A stretch of DNA of 64,000 nt from Comamonas koreensis (GTDB taxonomy: Bacteria > Pseudomonadota > Gammaproteobacteria > Burkholderiales > Burkholderiaceae_C). The position numbers and the translations under genes are program-made. Position 1 is the stretch's first letter, and the number at the start of each line of letters is the position of its first letter. The notes under the pieces are model-generated. The model searched no databases. It was not told the origin of the DNA and saw nothing but the letters and a program-made list of their open reading frames with translations. Below, piece after piece: positions 34,705-43,360 of this stretch. The stretch spans positions 915,293 through 979,292 of the forward strand of contig NZ_JAJNCT010000005.1 in NCBI RefSeq assembly GCF_021026195.1. Direction: 5' to 3'.

Positions 34705-35616
34705 ATGGACCACAACGCCCTCACCTTGCTGGTGGAAATCATCGATTCCGGCAACCTCAGCCGCGCCGCCGCCAAACTCAAGATGAGCCGCGCCAATGTC
34801 AGCTACCACCTGGCGCAATTGGAAAAATCAGTGGGCGTGCAGCTGGTGCGCCGCACCACGCGCCGGGTCGAACCGACCGAGGTGGGCCTGCGCCTGTATG
34901 AGCATGGCCGCAGCATCCGCAACGAGCTGGCCGCCGCCAGCGAAACCATCCGCAGCCTGGGCAAGGGCCTGCAGGGCCGGGTCGGGCTGGCGGTGCCCAG
35001 CGGCTATGGCCAGCTGGTGATGAGCGACTGGCTGATCGCCTTCAAGCGCCTCTACCCCGACATCGTGCTGGATGTGATCTTTGAGAACCGGGTCGACAAC
35101 CTGGTGCGCGACGAAGTGGACATTGCCATCCGCGTGCTGCCCACGCCGCCCGACAACCTGGTGGCCCGCCACATGGGCGAGATGAACTATGTGGCCTGCG
35201 CCAGCATCGACTATGCGGGCCAGAACATGCTGCCCCAGCAGCCCGAGGACCTGCGCCATGTGCCGCTGATCACCAGCGGCGTGGTCGGCAAGCAGCTGCT
35301 GGTGCGCGCCTACCAGGGCGATGTGCGCAAGGAGATCCGGCTGGAGCCCAGCCTCATCTCCGAGCATTTTCCGTTTCTGCGCCAGGGCATCATGGCCGGC
35401 CTGGGTGTGGGCATCGTGCCGGACTATGTCATCCGCGCCGAGGTCGAGCGCGGCGAGGTCGTCACCACTTTGCGCGACTGGCGCCTGAGCATTTTCGGCA
35501 ACCACATGTACCTGCTGTGGATGCCCAACCGCCACCAGACCAAGGCGGTGCGCACGATGATCAGCTTTCTGCTGGAGCAATCACAAAAGGCCGGCAGCCT
35601 GCCTGCGCTGGGCTGA
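34705..35616 (+). CDS. LysR-family regulator of the acyl-CoA cluster (inferred)
   Basis: The 303-residue regulator has an N-terminal winged helix (LLVEIIDSGNLSRAAAKLKMSRANVSYHLAQLEKSVGVQLVRR) and a LysR effector domain with the usual GLGVGIVPDYV C-terminal stretch. It is transcribed away from the eight-gene acyl-CoA degradation cluster across 121 bp holding a TTGACA palindrome. By position it is the best candidate for controlling that cluster. The effector is unknown. Confidence 0.92.
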   Translation: MDHNALTLLVEIIDSGNLSRAAAKLKMSRANVSYHLAQLEKSVGVQLVRRTTRRVEPTEVGLRLYEHGRSIRNELAAASETIRSLGKGLQGRVGLAVPSGYGQLVMSDWLIAFKRLYPDIVLDVIFENRVDNLVRDEVDIAIRVLPTPPDNLVARHMGEMNYVACASIDYAGQNMLPQQPEDLRHVPLITSGVVGKQLLVRAYQGDVRKEIRLEPSLISEHFPFLRQGIMAGLGVGIVPDYVIRAEVERGEVVTTLRDWRLSIFGNHMYLLWMPNRHQTKAVRTMISFLLEQSQKAGSLPALG

Positions 35617-35799
35617 TCGGCGCTGCCCTCCCTTCATTCGCACTCCAACACCGAGTCGCCCGCAGCACGCCTGCGAGCGCGACTTGCGCACTGCAATCAG
35701 GTTCCCGTCAGGTAAGCGCCCTTAAGGTGGCGGCGCCTGCGTGCGTGCCCATCCTGGCCCAGATGCGCGCGGGCATGGAACCACACAGGATTGAACCGA

Positions 35800-36237
35800 A
35801 TGAAAATGACAAGAGACATCCATGACATCGTCGGCGGCCTGCTGATGTCAGCAGCAGGCCTGTTCTTTGCGCTCTATGGGCGCGAATACAACTTTGGCAG
35901 TGCAGACCGCATGGGGCCGGGCTACTTCCCCGTCGTACTGGGCTGGCTGCTGTTTGGCCTGGGCCTGCTGCTGGCGATACCCGCCTGGTGGCGCCAGGGC
36001 AGCCCCATCGTGCTGCAGTGGGGCAACCTGTTCTGGTCCGTGGCCAGCCTGCTGGCCTTTGCACTGCTGCTCTACCCGCTGGGCGTGGCCCTGGCCGCGC
36101 TGGCCGCCAGCCTGGTCGCGCTGATCGCCACCAAGATGAGCCTGCGCACGCGCCTGCTGGTCAGCCTGGCCGTCGCTGCGCTGACCACGGTCATCTTTCC
36201 CATTGGTCTACGCATGACCTTGCCCATCTGGCCCTGA
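35800..36237 (+). CDS. tctB: Tripartite tricarboxylate transporter small permease TctB
   Basis: The 145-residue membrane protein has four hydrophobic segments. It matches TctB, the small permease of the tripartite tricarboxylate transporter. The stretch FGSADRMGPGYFPVVLGWLLFGLGLLL is typical. ATG 35800 has ACAGGA 9 nt upstream; an in-frame TTG lies 3 codons earlier. The 183 bp between the LysR gene and tctB contain no gene. It is followed by tctA after 24 nt. Confidence 0.92.
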   Translation: MKMTRDIHDIVGGLLMSAAGLFFALYGREYNFGSADRMGPGYFPVVLGWLLFGLGLLLAIPAWWRQGSPIVLQWGNLFWSVASLLAFALLLYPLGVALAALAASLVALIATKMSLRTRLLVSLAVAALTTVIFPIGLRMTLPIWP

Positions 36238-36261
36238 GCCCGGCACTGACAAAGGATCTCT

Positions 36262-37806
36262 ATGGATTTGCTTGGAAACCTCTGGATGGGCCTCAATGTG
36301 GTGGCCGATCCCTCGACGCTCTGGTACTGCTTCCTGGGCGTATTTTTGGGCACCGTCGTCGGCGTGCTGCCCGGCATCGGTGCGCTGGCCGCCATCTCGC
36401 TGCTGCTGCCCTTTACCTACCATATGTCGCCCACGGCGGCCATCATCATGCTGGCCGGCGTCTACTACGGCGCGCAGTACGGCGGCTCCACCGCCTCCAT
36501 CCTGCTGAACCTGCCGGGCTCACCGTCCTCAGCGGTGACCTGTCTGGACGGCTACCCGATGGCGCGCAAAGGCAAGGCCGGGGTGGCGCTTTTTGTCACC
36601 ACGATTGCCTCGCTGGTCGGCGCCATGTCGGGCCTGATCCTGCTGGTGCTGTTCTCGCCTGCGATCTCCAAGATCGGCCTGCAGTTCGGCCCCACCGAGT
36701 TCTTCTCGATGATGCTGCTGGGCCTGGTGGCCGCCTCGTCGATGAGCGCCGGCTCGGCCACCAAGGGCCTGTGCATGGTGGTCTTCGGCCTGCTGCTGGG
36801 CATGATCGGCACCGATGTGAACTCGGGCGTCGCGCGCTACTCCTTCGACATCCCCGAGCTGATGGACGGCGTCAACCTGGTGGCACTGGCGATGGGCCTG
36901 TTTGGCGTGGCAGAAGTGATCCGCTGCATCAACCTGGCCGATGCCAACCAGAAGCCCGACAAGGTCACCCTGCGCTCGATGGTGCCTGAGCGCCAGGAAT
37001 TCCGCGACACCATCAAGCCGATGCTGCGTGGCTCGGCGCTGGGCTCCTTCCTCGGCGCGCTGCCGGGCGTAGGACCATCGATTGCGTCCTTCATGTCCTA
37101 CGCGATTGAAAAGCGTGTGGCCAAGGACCCGAGCCGCTTTGGCCATGGCGCCATCGAAGGCATCACCGCGCCCGAATCGGCCAACAATGCCGCTGCGCAA
37201 ACTGCCTTTGTGCCTTCGCTGTCCATCGGTATCCCGGGCGATGCGGTGATGGCCGTGATGCTGGGCGCGCTGATCATCCACGGTATCCAGCCCGGCCCGA
37301 TGTTGATGACCGAGCAGCCCGAGCTGTTCTGGGGGCTGATCGTCAGCTTTGCGATCGGCAATATCTTCCTGGTGATTCTGAACCTGCCCACCATCGGGCT
37401 GTGGGTCGCGCTGCTGCGCATTCCCTTTGCCTGGATGTACCCGGCGATCCTGGTGTTTGTCGCGCTCGGCGTCTACAGCGTCAACAACAACCTGTTCGAC
37501 ATCTACATGGTGGCCGTGCTCGGCGTCATCGGCTATGTGCTGATGGTGCTGCGCTTTGAGGCGGCACCTCTGCTGCTGGGCTACATCCTGGGGCCGATGC
37601 TGGAAGAAAACCTGCGCCGCGCGATGCTGCTGTCGCGGGGCGATGCCACGGTGTTCTTCAACCGGCCCATCAGCGCCTCCCTGCTGGCGCTGACCGGTGC
37701 GATCCTGCTCTGGGCCATCTGGTCGGGCGTGCGCAAATCGCGCAAGGAAGCCCGGGCCTTTGCCCATGCGCAAGAGAGCGCGGTGCCCGCTACGGCATCG
37801 TCCTGA
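36262..37806 (+). CDS. tctA: Tripartite tricarboxylate transporter large permease TctA
   Basis: The 514-residue permease has about 11-12 hydrophobic segments. Family features are FLGVFLGTVVGVLPGIGALAAISLLLP near the N-terminus, YYGAQYGGSTASILLNLPGSPSSAVTCLDG, and the internal repeat GSFLGALPGVGPSIASF then APESANNAAAQTAFVPSLSIGIPGDAVMA. It moves a carboxylate delivered by a periplasmic TctC/Bug-type receptor. None is encoded here. An intrinsic terminator follows. Confidence 0.95.
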   Translation: MDLLGNLWMGLNVVADPSTLWYCFLGVFLGTVVGVLPGIGALAAISLLLPFTYHMSPTAAIIMLAGVYYGAQYGGSTASILLNLPGSPSSAVTCLDGYPMARKGKAGVALFVTTIASLVGAMSGLILLVLFSPAISKIGLQFGPTEFFSMMLLGLVAASSMSAGSATKGLCMVVFGLLLGMIGTDVNSGVARYSFDIPELMDGVNLVALAMGLFGVAEVIRCINLADANQKPDKVTLRSMVPERQEFRDTIKPMLRGSALGSFLGALPGVGPSIASFMSYAIEKRVAKDPSRFGHGAIEGITAPESANNAAAQTAFVPSLSIGIPGDAVMAVMLGALIIHGIQPGPMLMTEQPELFWGLIVSFAIGNIFLVILNLPTIGLWVALLRIPFAWMYPAILVFVALGVYSVNNNLFDIYMVAVLGVIGYVLMVLRFEAAPLLLGYILGPMLEENLRRAMLLSRGDATVFFNRPISASLLALTGAILLWAIWSGVRKSRKEARAFAHAQESAVPATASS

Positions 37807-37825
37807 CCCCGTTTCACTCCAGTGC

Positions 37826-37861
37826 GCCTGTTCTCGCCACCTGGCCTGAACAGGCTTTTTT
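37826..37861 (+). terminator. Terminator after tctA
   Basis: The GCCTGTTC/GAACAGGC stem (37826-37833 with 37848-37855) is followed by seven T. It separates tctBA from the two-component genes. Confidence 0.82.
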
Positions 37862-37897
37862 CTGGCTGCTGTGTTGTGCTTTTGCTAGGCTTGGGCC

Positions 37898-38599
37898 ATG
37901 CGAATTCTTGTGATTGAAGACGATGCCGTGCTGCGCGATGTGGTGGTCAGCAGCCTGCGCGATGCGGGCCACCATGTGGACCAGGCGGCCGACCTGGGTG
38001 CGGCGGAGCACTGGTGGCGGGTGCAGCGCTTTGATGCCATCCTGCTCGACCTGAACCTGCCCTGCAGCGCCGTGCGCGGCAGTGCGATGGGCAGCGGCCT
38101 GGCGCTGCTGCAGCAGGCGCGGCGCCGTGGCGACAACACGCCCGTGCTGGTACTCACCGCCCGCAACCAGACCCCGGACCGCATCGCCGGCCTGGACAGC
38201 GGCGCCGACGACTACCTGGGCAAGCCCTTTGAACTGGCCGAGGTCGAGGCCCGGCTGCGCGCCCTGGTGCGCCGCGCGATTGGCACCCAGGATGTATCGA
38301 CCGTGGGCCAGCTCAGCCTGGAGCGCAACAACCGGCGCTTTCGCGTCGGCATGCAGCCGCTGGACCTGCCGGCGCGCGAGTTTGAAGTGCTGTGGGAGCT
38401 GATGAGCCCACCCGGCCGCGCGGTGAGCAAGCGCAGCCTGTCGGACAAGCTCTCGGGCTATGACGATGCGCTGGGCGACAACGCGCTCGAAGCCTTTATC
38501 TCGCGGCTGCGCAAAAAGCTGCAGCACAGCGGCGCAGCCATCCGCACCCTGCGCGGCATTGGCTACCTGATCGAGGCCGACAGCGGCGATGCCGCATGA
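37898..38599 (+). CDS. tctD: OmpR-family response regulator, TctD-like
   Basis: The 233-residue protein has a receiver domain with the acidic pair E7/D8/D9, phospho-acceptor D51 (AILLDLNLP) and the Lys in GKPFEL, followed by an OmpR-type winged-helix domain (RRFRVGMQPLDLPAREFEVL, RTLRGIGYLI). The receiver has a short extra loop (CSAVRGSAMGSG) after D51. It overlaps the kinase gene by 4 nt. By position it controls the tctBA transporter, as TctD does in citrate uptake systems. Confidence 0.92.
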   Translation: MRILVIEDDAVLRDVVVSSLRDAGHHVDQAADLGAAEHWWRVQRFDAILLDLNLPCSAVRGSAMGSGLALLQQARRRGDNTPVLVLTARNQTPDRIAGLDSGADDYLGKPFELAEVEARLRALVRRAIGTQDVSTVGQLSLERNNRRFRVGMQPLDLPAREFEVLWELMSPPGRAVSKRSLSDKLSGYDDALGDNALEAFISRLRKKLQHSGAAIRTLRGIGYLIEADSGDAA

Positions 38600-40044
38600 G
38601 CACCACCGCCACCACCACATCCACCACCAACCGCCCCAGCCCGCTGCCCTCGCTGCGCATGCGCGTGCTGCGCCATGTGCGCTCGCCGCTGGTCTGGACC
38701 TGGCTGCTGGGCACCGTGTTCATGATGGCGCTAGCCAACCATTTCACCCAAAGCGCCTTCGACCGCGCGCTGCTCGACGATGCCTATGCGATTGCCTCGC
38801 ACCTGCGCGCCGATGACGAGGGCCAGGTGGCCCTGCAGCTGACCGACAGCGAGCTCAAGGCCGCCCTCTTCGACCAGGCCGAGTATGTGTACTACGCCGT
38901 CTACCGCAGCGATGGCAGCCAGCTGGCTGGCGAGCCGCTGCCACTGCTGCCCTGGAACGAGAGCGAGCCGGTGAGCTACCGCGAAACCCTCTACAACGGC
39001 CAGCTGGTGCGGGCGGTGGCGCTGCGCAGCGCGGTGGGCGAGCAGCAGCTCAGCATCGTGATGATGCACACCACGCGGGTGCGCGACAGCCTGATCCAAC
39101 ATTTGTTCCTCTATGCCGCGATCCCGCAGCTGACCTTGCTGGTGCTGCTGCTCTGGTGGCTGCACCACCGCATTGGCCAGGACATGGCACCGCTGGCCGC
39201 GCTGCAACGGTCGCTGTCGCGGCGCGATGCGCGGGACCTGGCGCCCATCCCACCCAGCGCGCCAGCCACCACGCGCGAGATCGAGCAGCTGCGCCAGACC
39301 ACCAATGCGCTGCTCGCCCGCATTGCCGACAACGTCGAGGCCCAGCGCGAGTTTGCCGGCAATGTGGCGCATGAGGTGCGCACACCGCTGGCGGGCATCA
39401 AGGCGCTGGCTGACTATGGCCTGGGCCATGCCGACCCTGCGGTGCTGCAGCAGCAACTGCAGCGCATCTCCGACAGCGTGGCGCGTGCCAGCCATCTGGT
39501 GGACCAGCTGCTGCTATTGGCGCTGAGTGACGAGGCCAGTGCCGTGCAACTGGCGCCGGTGGCCGCTGCCGAGCAGGTGCAACAGGCGGTGCTGCGCCAC
39601 TGGGATGCCGCCAGCCGCGCCCGGATCGACCTGGGTGCCGAGGGCCTGGACACGGCCGAGGCCGAGCAGCTGCGCATCGCCGCCGATGCCAACCTGCTCG
39701 CGGCCATGCTGGACAACCTGATCCTCAATGCGCTGCGCTACGGCGGGCAATCGGTCACCGTGGCCTTGCAGGCCGCAGACGATGGCGGCAGCGTTGAGCT
39801 GGCCGTCATCGACGATGGCCCGGGCATGAGCGAGGACCAATGCCAGGCCGCGATGCAGCGCTGGCAGCAAGGGCCCAGCGGCCAGTCATTGGGCCAGGGC
39901 GCCGGCCTGGGCCTGGCGATTGTGGCCAAGCTGGCCCATCTGCAGCAGGCGCGGTTTCAGCTGGCGCCGCGCTCAGAGGGCCCAGGACTGCGCGCCAGCC
40001 TGGTCTTCAGTGCAGTACAAAATCGCGCACCTGGGGCGCCTTAA
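38596..40044 (+). CDS. tctE: Sensor histidine kinase, TctE-like
   Basis: The 482-residue inner-membrane kinase has two membrane helices, near residues 34-50 and 175-195. They flank a periplasmic TctE-type sensor domain. The H box is GNVAHEVRTPLAG with H259, the N box NLILNALRYGG, and the G boxes DDGPGM and GAGLGLAIV. It should sense a carboxylate and phosphorylate the adjacent regulator. The 3' end overlaps the convergent bestrophin-family gene by 38 bp. Confidence 0.93.
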   Translation: MSTTATTTSTTNRPSPLPSLRMRVLRHVRSPLVWTWLLGTVFMMALANHFTQSAFDRALLDDAYAIASHLRADDEGQVALQLTDSELKAALFDQAEYVYYAVYRSDGSQLAGEPLPLLPWNESEPVSYRETLYNGQLVRAVALRSAVGEQQLSIVMMHTTRVRDSLIQHLFLYAAIPQLTLLVLLLWWLHHRIGQDMAPLAALQRSLSRRDARDLAPIPPSAPATTREIEQLRQTTNALLARIADNVEAQREFAGNVAHEVRTPLAGIKALADYGLGHADPAVLQQQLQRISDSVARASHLVDQLLLLALSDEASAVQLAPVAAAEQVQQAVLRHWDAASRARIDLGAEGLDTAEAEQLRIAADANLLAAMLDNLILNALRYGGQSVTVALQAADDGGSVELAVIDDGPGMSEDQCQAAMQRWQQGPSGQSLGQGAGLGLAIVAKLAHLQQARFQLAPRSEGPGLRASLVFSAVQNRAPGAP

Positions 40045-40918
40045 CCAACGGTGCCTCGCCCAGCATCTCCAGCACCGAGGACTCAATGCCGTAGACCATC
40101 GCATCGAGTGCCAGGTCATTGGCTTCCATGCCAAAGGGGTGCTCCAGCTCGGCGCCCAGCGCCTCCAGCGCAAAGAAGGTGTAGGCGACAAAGCAGACGA
40201 TCACTGGCGTCATCGTGCCGATGGAGTCCAGCAGGCCAAAGGGCAGCAAAAAGCAGTAGATGTAAATGCTGCGGTGCAGGATCACCGAATAGGTGAACGG
40301 AATGGGCGTGCTGGCAATGCGCTCGCAGCCTCCCAGCGCACTGCCCAGCCGCGCCAGCGCTTGTTCGAACACGGGCACCACGGGCGCTGCAATGCGGCCT
40401 TGCTGGCATTGCTCACCCACCCAGCGCTGCACCAGCAGCATGGCCATCGCGCCCGGAAAGCGCGCCTCGCTGATCTGCTGCACCTCAACCGGCGGCAGGA
40501 ACAGCGCCAAATCCGCACGCGCATCGCTGCCACGCAGCTGGTGCTTGAGCGCATAGGCAAAGGCGCAGAGGCGCAGCACCAGCACGCGCGTCTGTGCGCG
40601 GTCCTGGGTCAGGCTCAGCGCCTGGGCGGCCAGGTGCCGGCTCTCGACCAGGAACACACCCCAGAGCGTGCGCGCCTCCCAGAAGCGCGCATACGAGGTG
40701 CTGTTGCGGAAGCCCAGAAAGATCGCCAGGGTCAGGCCGATCAGCGAGAACGGCACAAAGTTCAGCGGCACCTTCCAGCTCAGGATGGAGCCGTGCAGCA
40801 TCGTGGCCACCACCGCGAGGATGGTGATGATGATCAGCTGCGGCGTAATCGCCGGCAGGATGGAGCCGCGCCACACAAACAGCATGCGCAGCCAATGCAA
40901 GGGAGGACGGACGATCAT
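40007..40918 (-). CDS. Bestrophin-family (UPF0187) membrane channel protein
   Basis: The 303-residue membrane protein matches bacterial bestrophin homologues. Conserved stretches are PFSLIGLTLAIFLGFRNSTSYARFWEARTLWG near residues 56-87, including the RNxxSYxRWWE-like motif, and PIPFTYSVILHRSIYIYCFLLPFGL with the neck region. These form pentameric ion channels in the inner membrane. The gene converges on tctE with overlapping 3' ends. The ion selectivity cannot be read from the sequence. Confidence 0.9.
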   Translation of the reverse strand: MIVRPPLHWLRMLFVWRGSILPAITPQLIIITILAVVATMLHGSILSWKVPLNFVPFSLIGLTLAIFLGFRNSTSYARFWEARTLWGVFLVESRHLAAQALSLTQDRAQTRVLVLRLCAFAYALKHQLRGSDARADLALFLPPVEVQQISEARFPGAMAMLLVQRWVGEQCQQGRIAAPVVPVFEQALARLGSALGGCERIASTPIPFTYSVILHRSIYIYCFLLPFGLLDSIGTMTPVIVCFVAYTFFALEALGAELEHPFGMEANDLALDAMVYGIESSVLEMLGEAPLVKAPQVRDFVLH

Positions 40919-40960
40919 GGCCGGTATTGTCCTGCTCGGGGCTTATCCGAGGGGAATGCT

Positions 40961-40988
40961 GGCCTCAGCGCTGAACGCCGCTGAGGCC
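40961..40988 (-). other. Hairpin below the dehydrogenase operon
   Basis: The 10-bp perfect stem GGCCTCAGCG/CGCTGAGGCC encloses an 8-nt loop. It has no T run on the minus strand. It may be the old 3' end or terminator of the dehydrogenase operon, now separated from the stop codon by the MITE-like insert. Confidence 0.5.
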
Positions 40989-40998
40989 GGTCTGCTTA

Positions 40999-41133
40999 GA
41001 GCCGCTAACACGACCCAGCAAACCGAAGGTTTGCGGTTGAGACTAGGCGTCAAGCCGCAGGCAGTACAGGAGTACGACAAGGCTTGGCGCGGCCGGCGAG
41101 GCAACGACGTATCAAGGGTTGTGTTAGCGGCTC
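40999..41133. mobile_element. 135-bp MITE-like element with IS5-type ends
   Basis: Terminal inverted repeats of 18 bp, GAGCCGCTAACACGACCC at the left and its complement GGGTTGTGTTAGCGGCTC at the right, differ at one base. The flanking bases are TTA on both sides (40996-40998 and 41134-41136), a 3-bp target duplication of the TNA type known for some IS5-family groups. No transposase is encoded inside, so it is a non-autonomous element or an internally deleted relic. The right-hand TTA is the complement of the TAA stop codon of the dehydrogenase gene. Confidence 0.75.
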
Positions 41134-42774
41134 TTAGATTTCTTTCAGCAATTGGTGCGCGATACGCACGCTCAAGGCCGCACCGGTCAGGGTCGGGTTC
41201 ATGCAGGATGCCGAGGGCATCACGCTGGTACCGGCGATGAACAGGTTGGGATGGTCATGGGTGCGGCAGTCGCGGTCCACCACGGAGTTGCTCGGGTCGT
41301 CGCCCATGATGGTGGTGCCCATGATGTGCTGGCGGTCCTGGTGGTTGGTGTCCATCTTCAGCACATCGGCATTGAGCAGACCGGCCATGCGCTGCAGGTC
41401 CTTGACCGCGAAGTCGCGGCCAGCGTTCCAGTAGTCGTTGACGCTGTAGTAGATCTCGGGCACGGGGATGCCGATCGCATCGGTCTTGGTCTTGCTGGGC
41501 ACCACGCGGTTTTGCGGCAAGGCCTCGGTCTCGAAGTCCACCGCGACGTTGAGCGAGCGGGCCGACTGGCGGCGGATTTCCTCGTCCAGCTTGCTACCCA
41601 GCACGCCCTTGGCGATCAGGCTGGAGGCAATCTGCGAGGTGGTCACCGTGTTGCGGAACTTGGTCTTGTAGCTGGGGATGTCCTTGCGGAAGGCGCCATC
41701 GCGGTAGTTCAGGTAGACCAGCAGCTCGGTCGGGCCCTGGCCCGGCCAGACATCCTCGTTCATCATGATGTTCATGCTGATACCGGTGTGGCCCATCAGG
41801 TTGCGGCCCACCTGGTCGGAGGAGTTGGCAATGCCGTTCGGGTATTTTTCCGAGGTGGACATCAGGAGCAGCTTGGGGCTTTCGATGCCATAGGCGGCCA
41901 GCACAAAGTGGCGCGCGGTCAGGCGGTGCGATGTGCCATCGGGCTTCTTGTAGTGCACGGCCGTGATCTTGCCGTCGTCACCGGCCTCGATCTTGTAGAC
42001 CACGGCGTTGTCGAGCAGCTTGGCGCCTGCGCGCTCGGCCACATCGATATGCATGGAGCCGTCGTACTTGGCGCCGATGGGGCAGACCGGGTTGCAGTTG
42101 TTGTTGCCGGCGCAGACCGGGCGGTTGCCGTAGGGGCGGCTGGCGCGGCCATGGGGCTCCAGCACCGGGTTGTAGCCACCGGGCTTGAGCATCTCGTCCA
42201 TGCGCTGCATGAAGTAAGGCACATTGAAGCCCTTCATCGGGAAGGGCTTGGAGCGCGGCGGATGCGCCTCGCCGCCATGGCCGCTCTCGTCCTGGCCGTC
42301 GTAGCCGGTCACGCCCAGTTCGGCCTCAGCCTCGCAGTAGTAGGGTTCGAGCTCGTCATAGCCAATCGGCCAGTCACGGCCACGGCCGTACAGGGTCTGC
42401 AGCTTGAAGTCATTGGGGATCATGCGCCACAGCGCCGAGCCAAAGTGCCAGGTGGTGCCGCCCACCACGCGCAGGTACTTGGTGGGGTATTTCACCGGGC
42501 CGGTCTGCTGCAGATAGTCGCCATAGGTCGACGGGATGTGCGGCGGATTGGGGAACGGCGAGCCGGCGCCCTGCAGCTTCATATTGGCCAGCGAGAGCTT
42601 GATCGGCGCATTGCGGAAGGTCTCGACGATGTCGGCACGGCGCACGCGCGGGCCGGCTTCCAGGATGATGACGGACTTGCCAGCCTGCGCCAGCTTGGCA
42701 CCGATGATGCCGCCCATGACCCCGGAGCCGATGACGATCAGGTCGGCGTCGTATTGCGTTTGGTTGCTGCTCAT
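41134..42774 (-). CDS. GMC-family FAD dehydrogenase, catalytic subunit (gluconate 2-dehydrogenase/FAD-GDH type)
   Basis: The 546-residue flavoprotein has the FAD-binding GSGVMGG at residues 16-22 and ends of the GMC fold at AGTSVMPSASCMNPTLT. The stretch VCAGNNNCNPVCPIGAKYD contains three cysteines spaced C-x5-C-x3-C. This matches the [3Fe-4S] ligand motif of membrane-bound FAD glucose, gluconate and fructose dehydrogenases. It has no signal peptide; export relies on the Tat signal of the small subunit encoded just upstream (4-nt overlap). It would oxidise a sugar or sugar acid in the periplasm. The MITE abuts its stop codon. Confidence 0.92.
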   Translation of the reverse strand: MSSNQTQYDADLIVIGSGVMGGIIGAKLAQAGKSVIILEAGPRVRRADIVETFRNAPIKLSLANMKLQGAGSPFPNPPHIPSTYGDYLQQTGPVKYPTKYLRVVGGTTWHFGSALWRMIPNDFKLQTLYGRGRDWPIGYDELEPYYCEAEAELGVTGYDGQDESGHGGEAHPPRSKPFPMKGFNVPYFMQRMDEMLKPGGYNPVLEPHGRASRPYGNRPVCAGNNNCNPVCPIGAKYDGSMHIDVAERAGAKLLDNAVVYKIEAGDDGKITAVHYKKPDGTSHRLTARHFVLAAYGIESPKLLLMSTSEKYPNGIANSSDQVGRNLMGHTGISMNIMMNEDVWPGQGPTELLVYLNYRDGAFRKDIPSYKTKFRNTVTTSQIASSLIAKGVLGSKLDEEIRRQSARSLNVAVDFETEALPQNRVVPSKTKTDAIGIPVPEIYYSVNDYWNAGRDFAVKDLQRMAGLLNADVLKMDTNHQDRQHIMGTTIMGDDPSNSVVDRDCRTHDHPNLFIAGTSVMPSASCMNPTLTGAALSVRIAHQLLKEI

Positions 42775-43355
42775 GCTTGTGGGCTCTTCTTGTTGAGGCT
42801 GGAAGGCACGACGGGCTTCTCGCCCCAGGAATCAGGGCCACTGCCGTAGGTAGGAATATCGAGAATGCCGGCCGTGGGGCGGTACATCAGCGCATTGGCA
42901 TAGCTGATCAGCACGGCGTCAGCGTCTTCGCCGACAACGCCCAGGTACCAGGCCGAGACGATCTGGGTCGCGGTGGCGCGCAGTGCCGGGTCCAGATCGG
43001 GCGCGGCGAGCAGGTCATCGACATGGCTGATCTTCTGGCTGGCCACATGCTGGTGCAGCGCTTGTGCAGCGGCGGCAAAGCTGGCATCGCTCTTGGTGAG
43101 CGCCGCCAGGTAGCGCGTGGCCAGGCCGGCCGACAGCGGGCTGCCGCCGGTGACAAACTCCGACAGGCGCAGGAAATCATCGGCCGCCACGCTGGCGGCA
43201 AAGGCATTGCTGGAGCCCAGCACGGCAAAGCCGCCGGCAGCAAGCGCCACACCGGTGGCCGCCGCAGCGCCCAGCAGGCTGCGGCGGGAGATCAGCGCGG
43301 GCGCCAGAGGCTTGGCGCAGAGCACCGCGGATTTGGGGAAAGAGGACGAGGTCAT
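42771..43355 (-). CDS. Small Tat-exported subunit of the FAD dehydrogenase (gluconate dehydrogenase subunit 3 type)
   Basis: The 194-residue protein carries a twin-arginine signal (ISRRSLLGAAAATGVALAAGGFA, about residues 22-44). The remainder matches the gamma or hitch-hiker subunit of gluconate, sorbitol and glucose dehydrogenases, which escorts the folded flavoprotein across the membrane. It lies 5 nt after the cytochrome gene and overlaps the catalytic gene by 4 nt, so the three subunits are made together. Confidence 0.9.
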   Translation of the reverse strand: MTSSSFPKSAVLCAKPLAPALISRRSLLGAAAATGVALAAGGFAVLGSSNAFAASVAADDFLRLSEFVTGGSPLSAGLATRYLAALTKSDASFAAAAQALHQHVASQKISHVDDLLAAPDLDPALRATATQIVSAWYLGVVGEDADAVLISYANALMYRPTAGILDIPTYGSGPDSWGEKPVVPSSLNKKSPQA

Positions 43356-43360
43356 GCGGG

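Noticed and set aside
40007..40044. The 38-bp convergent overlap of the tctE and bestrophin genes
   Set aside because: Both C-termini have normal length. Small convergent overlaps are common and need no special explanation.
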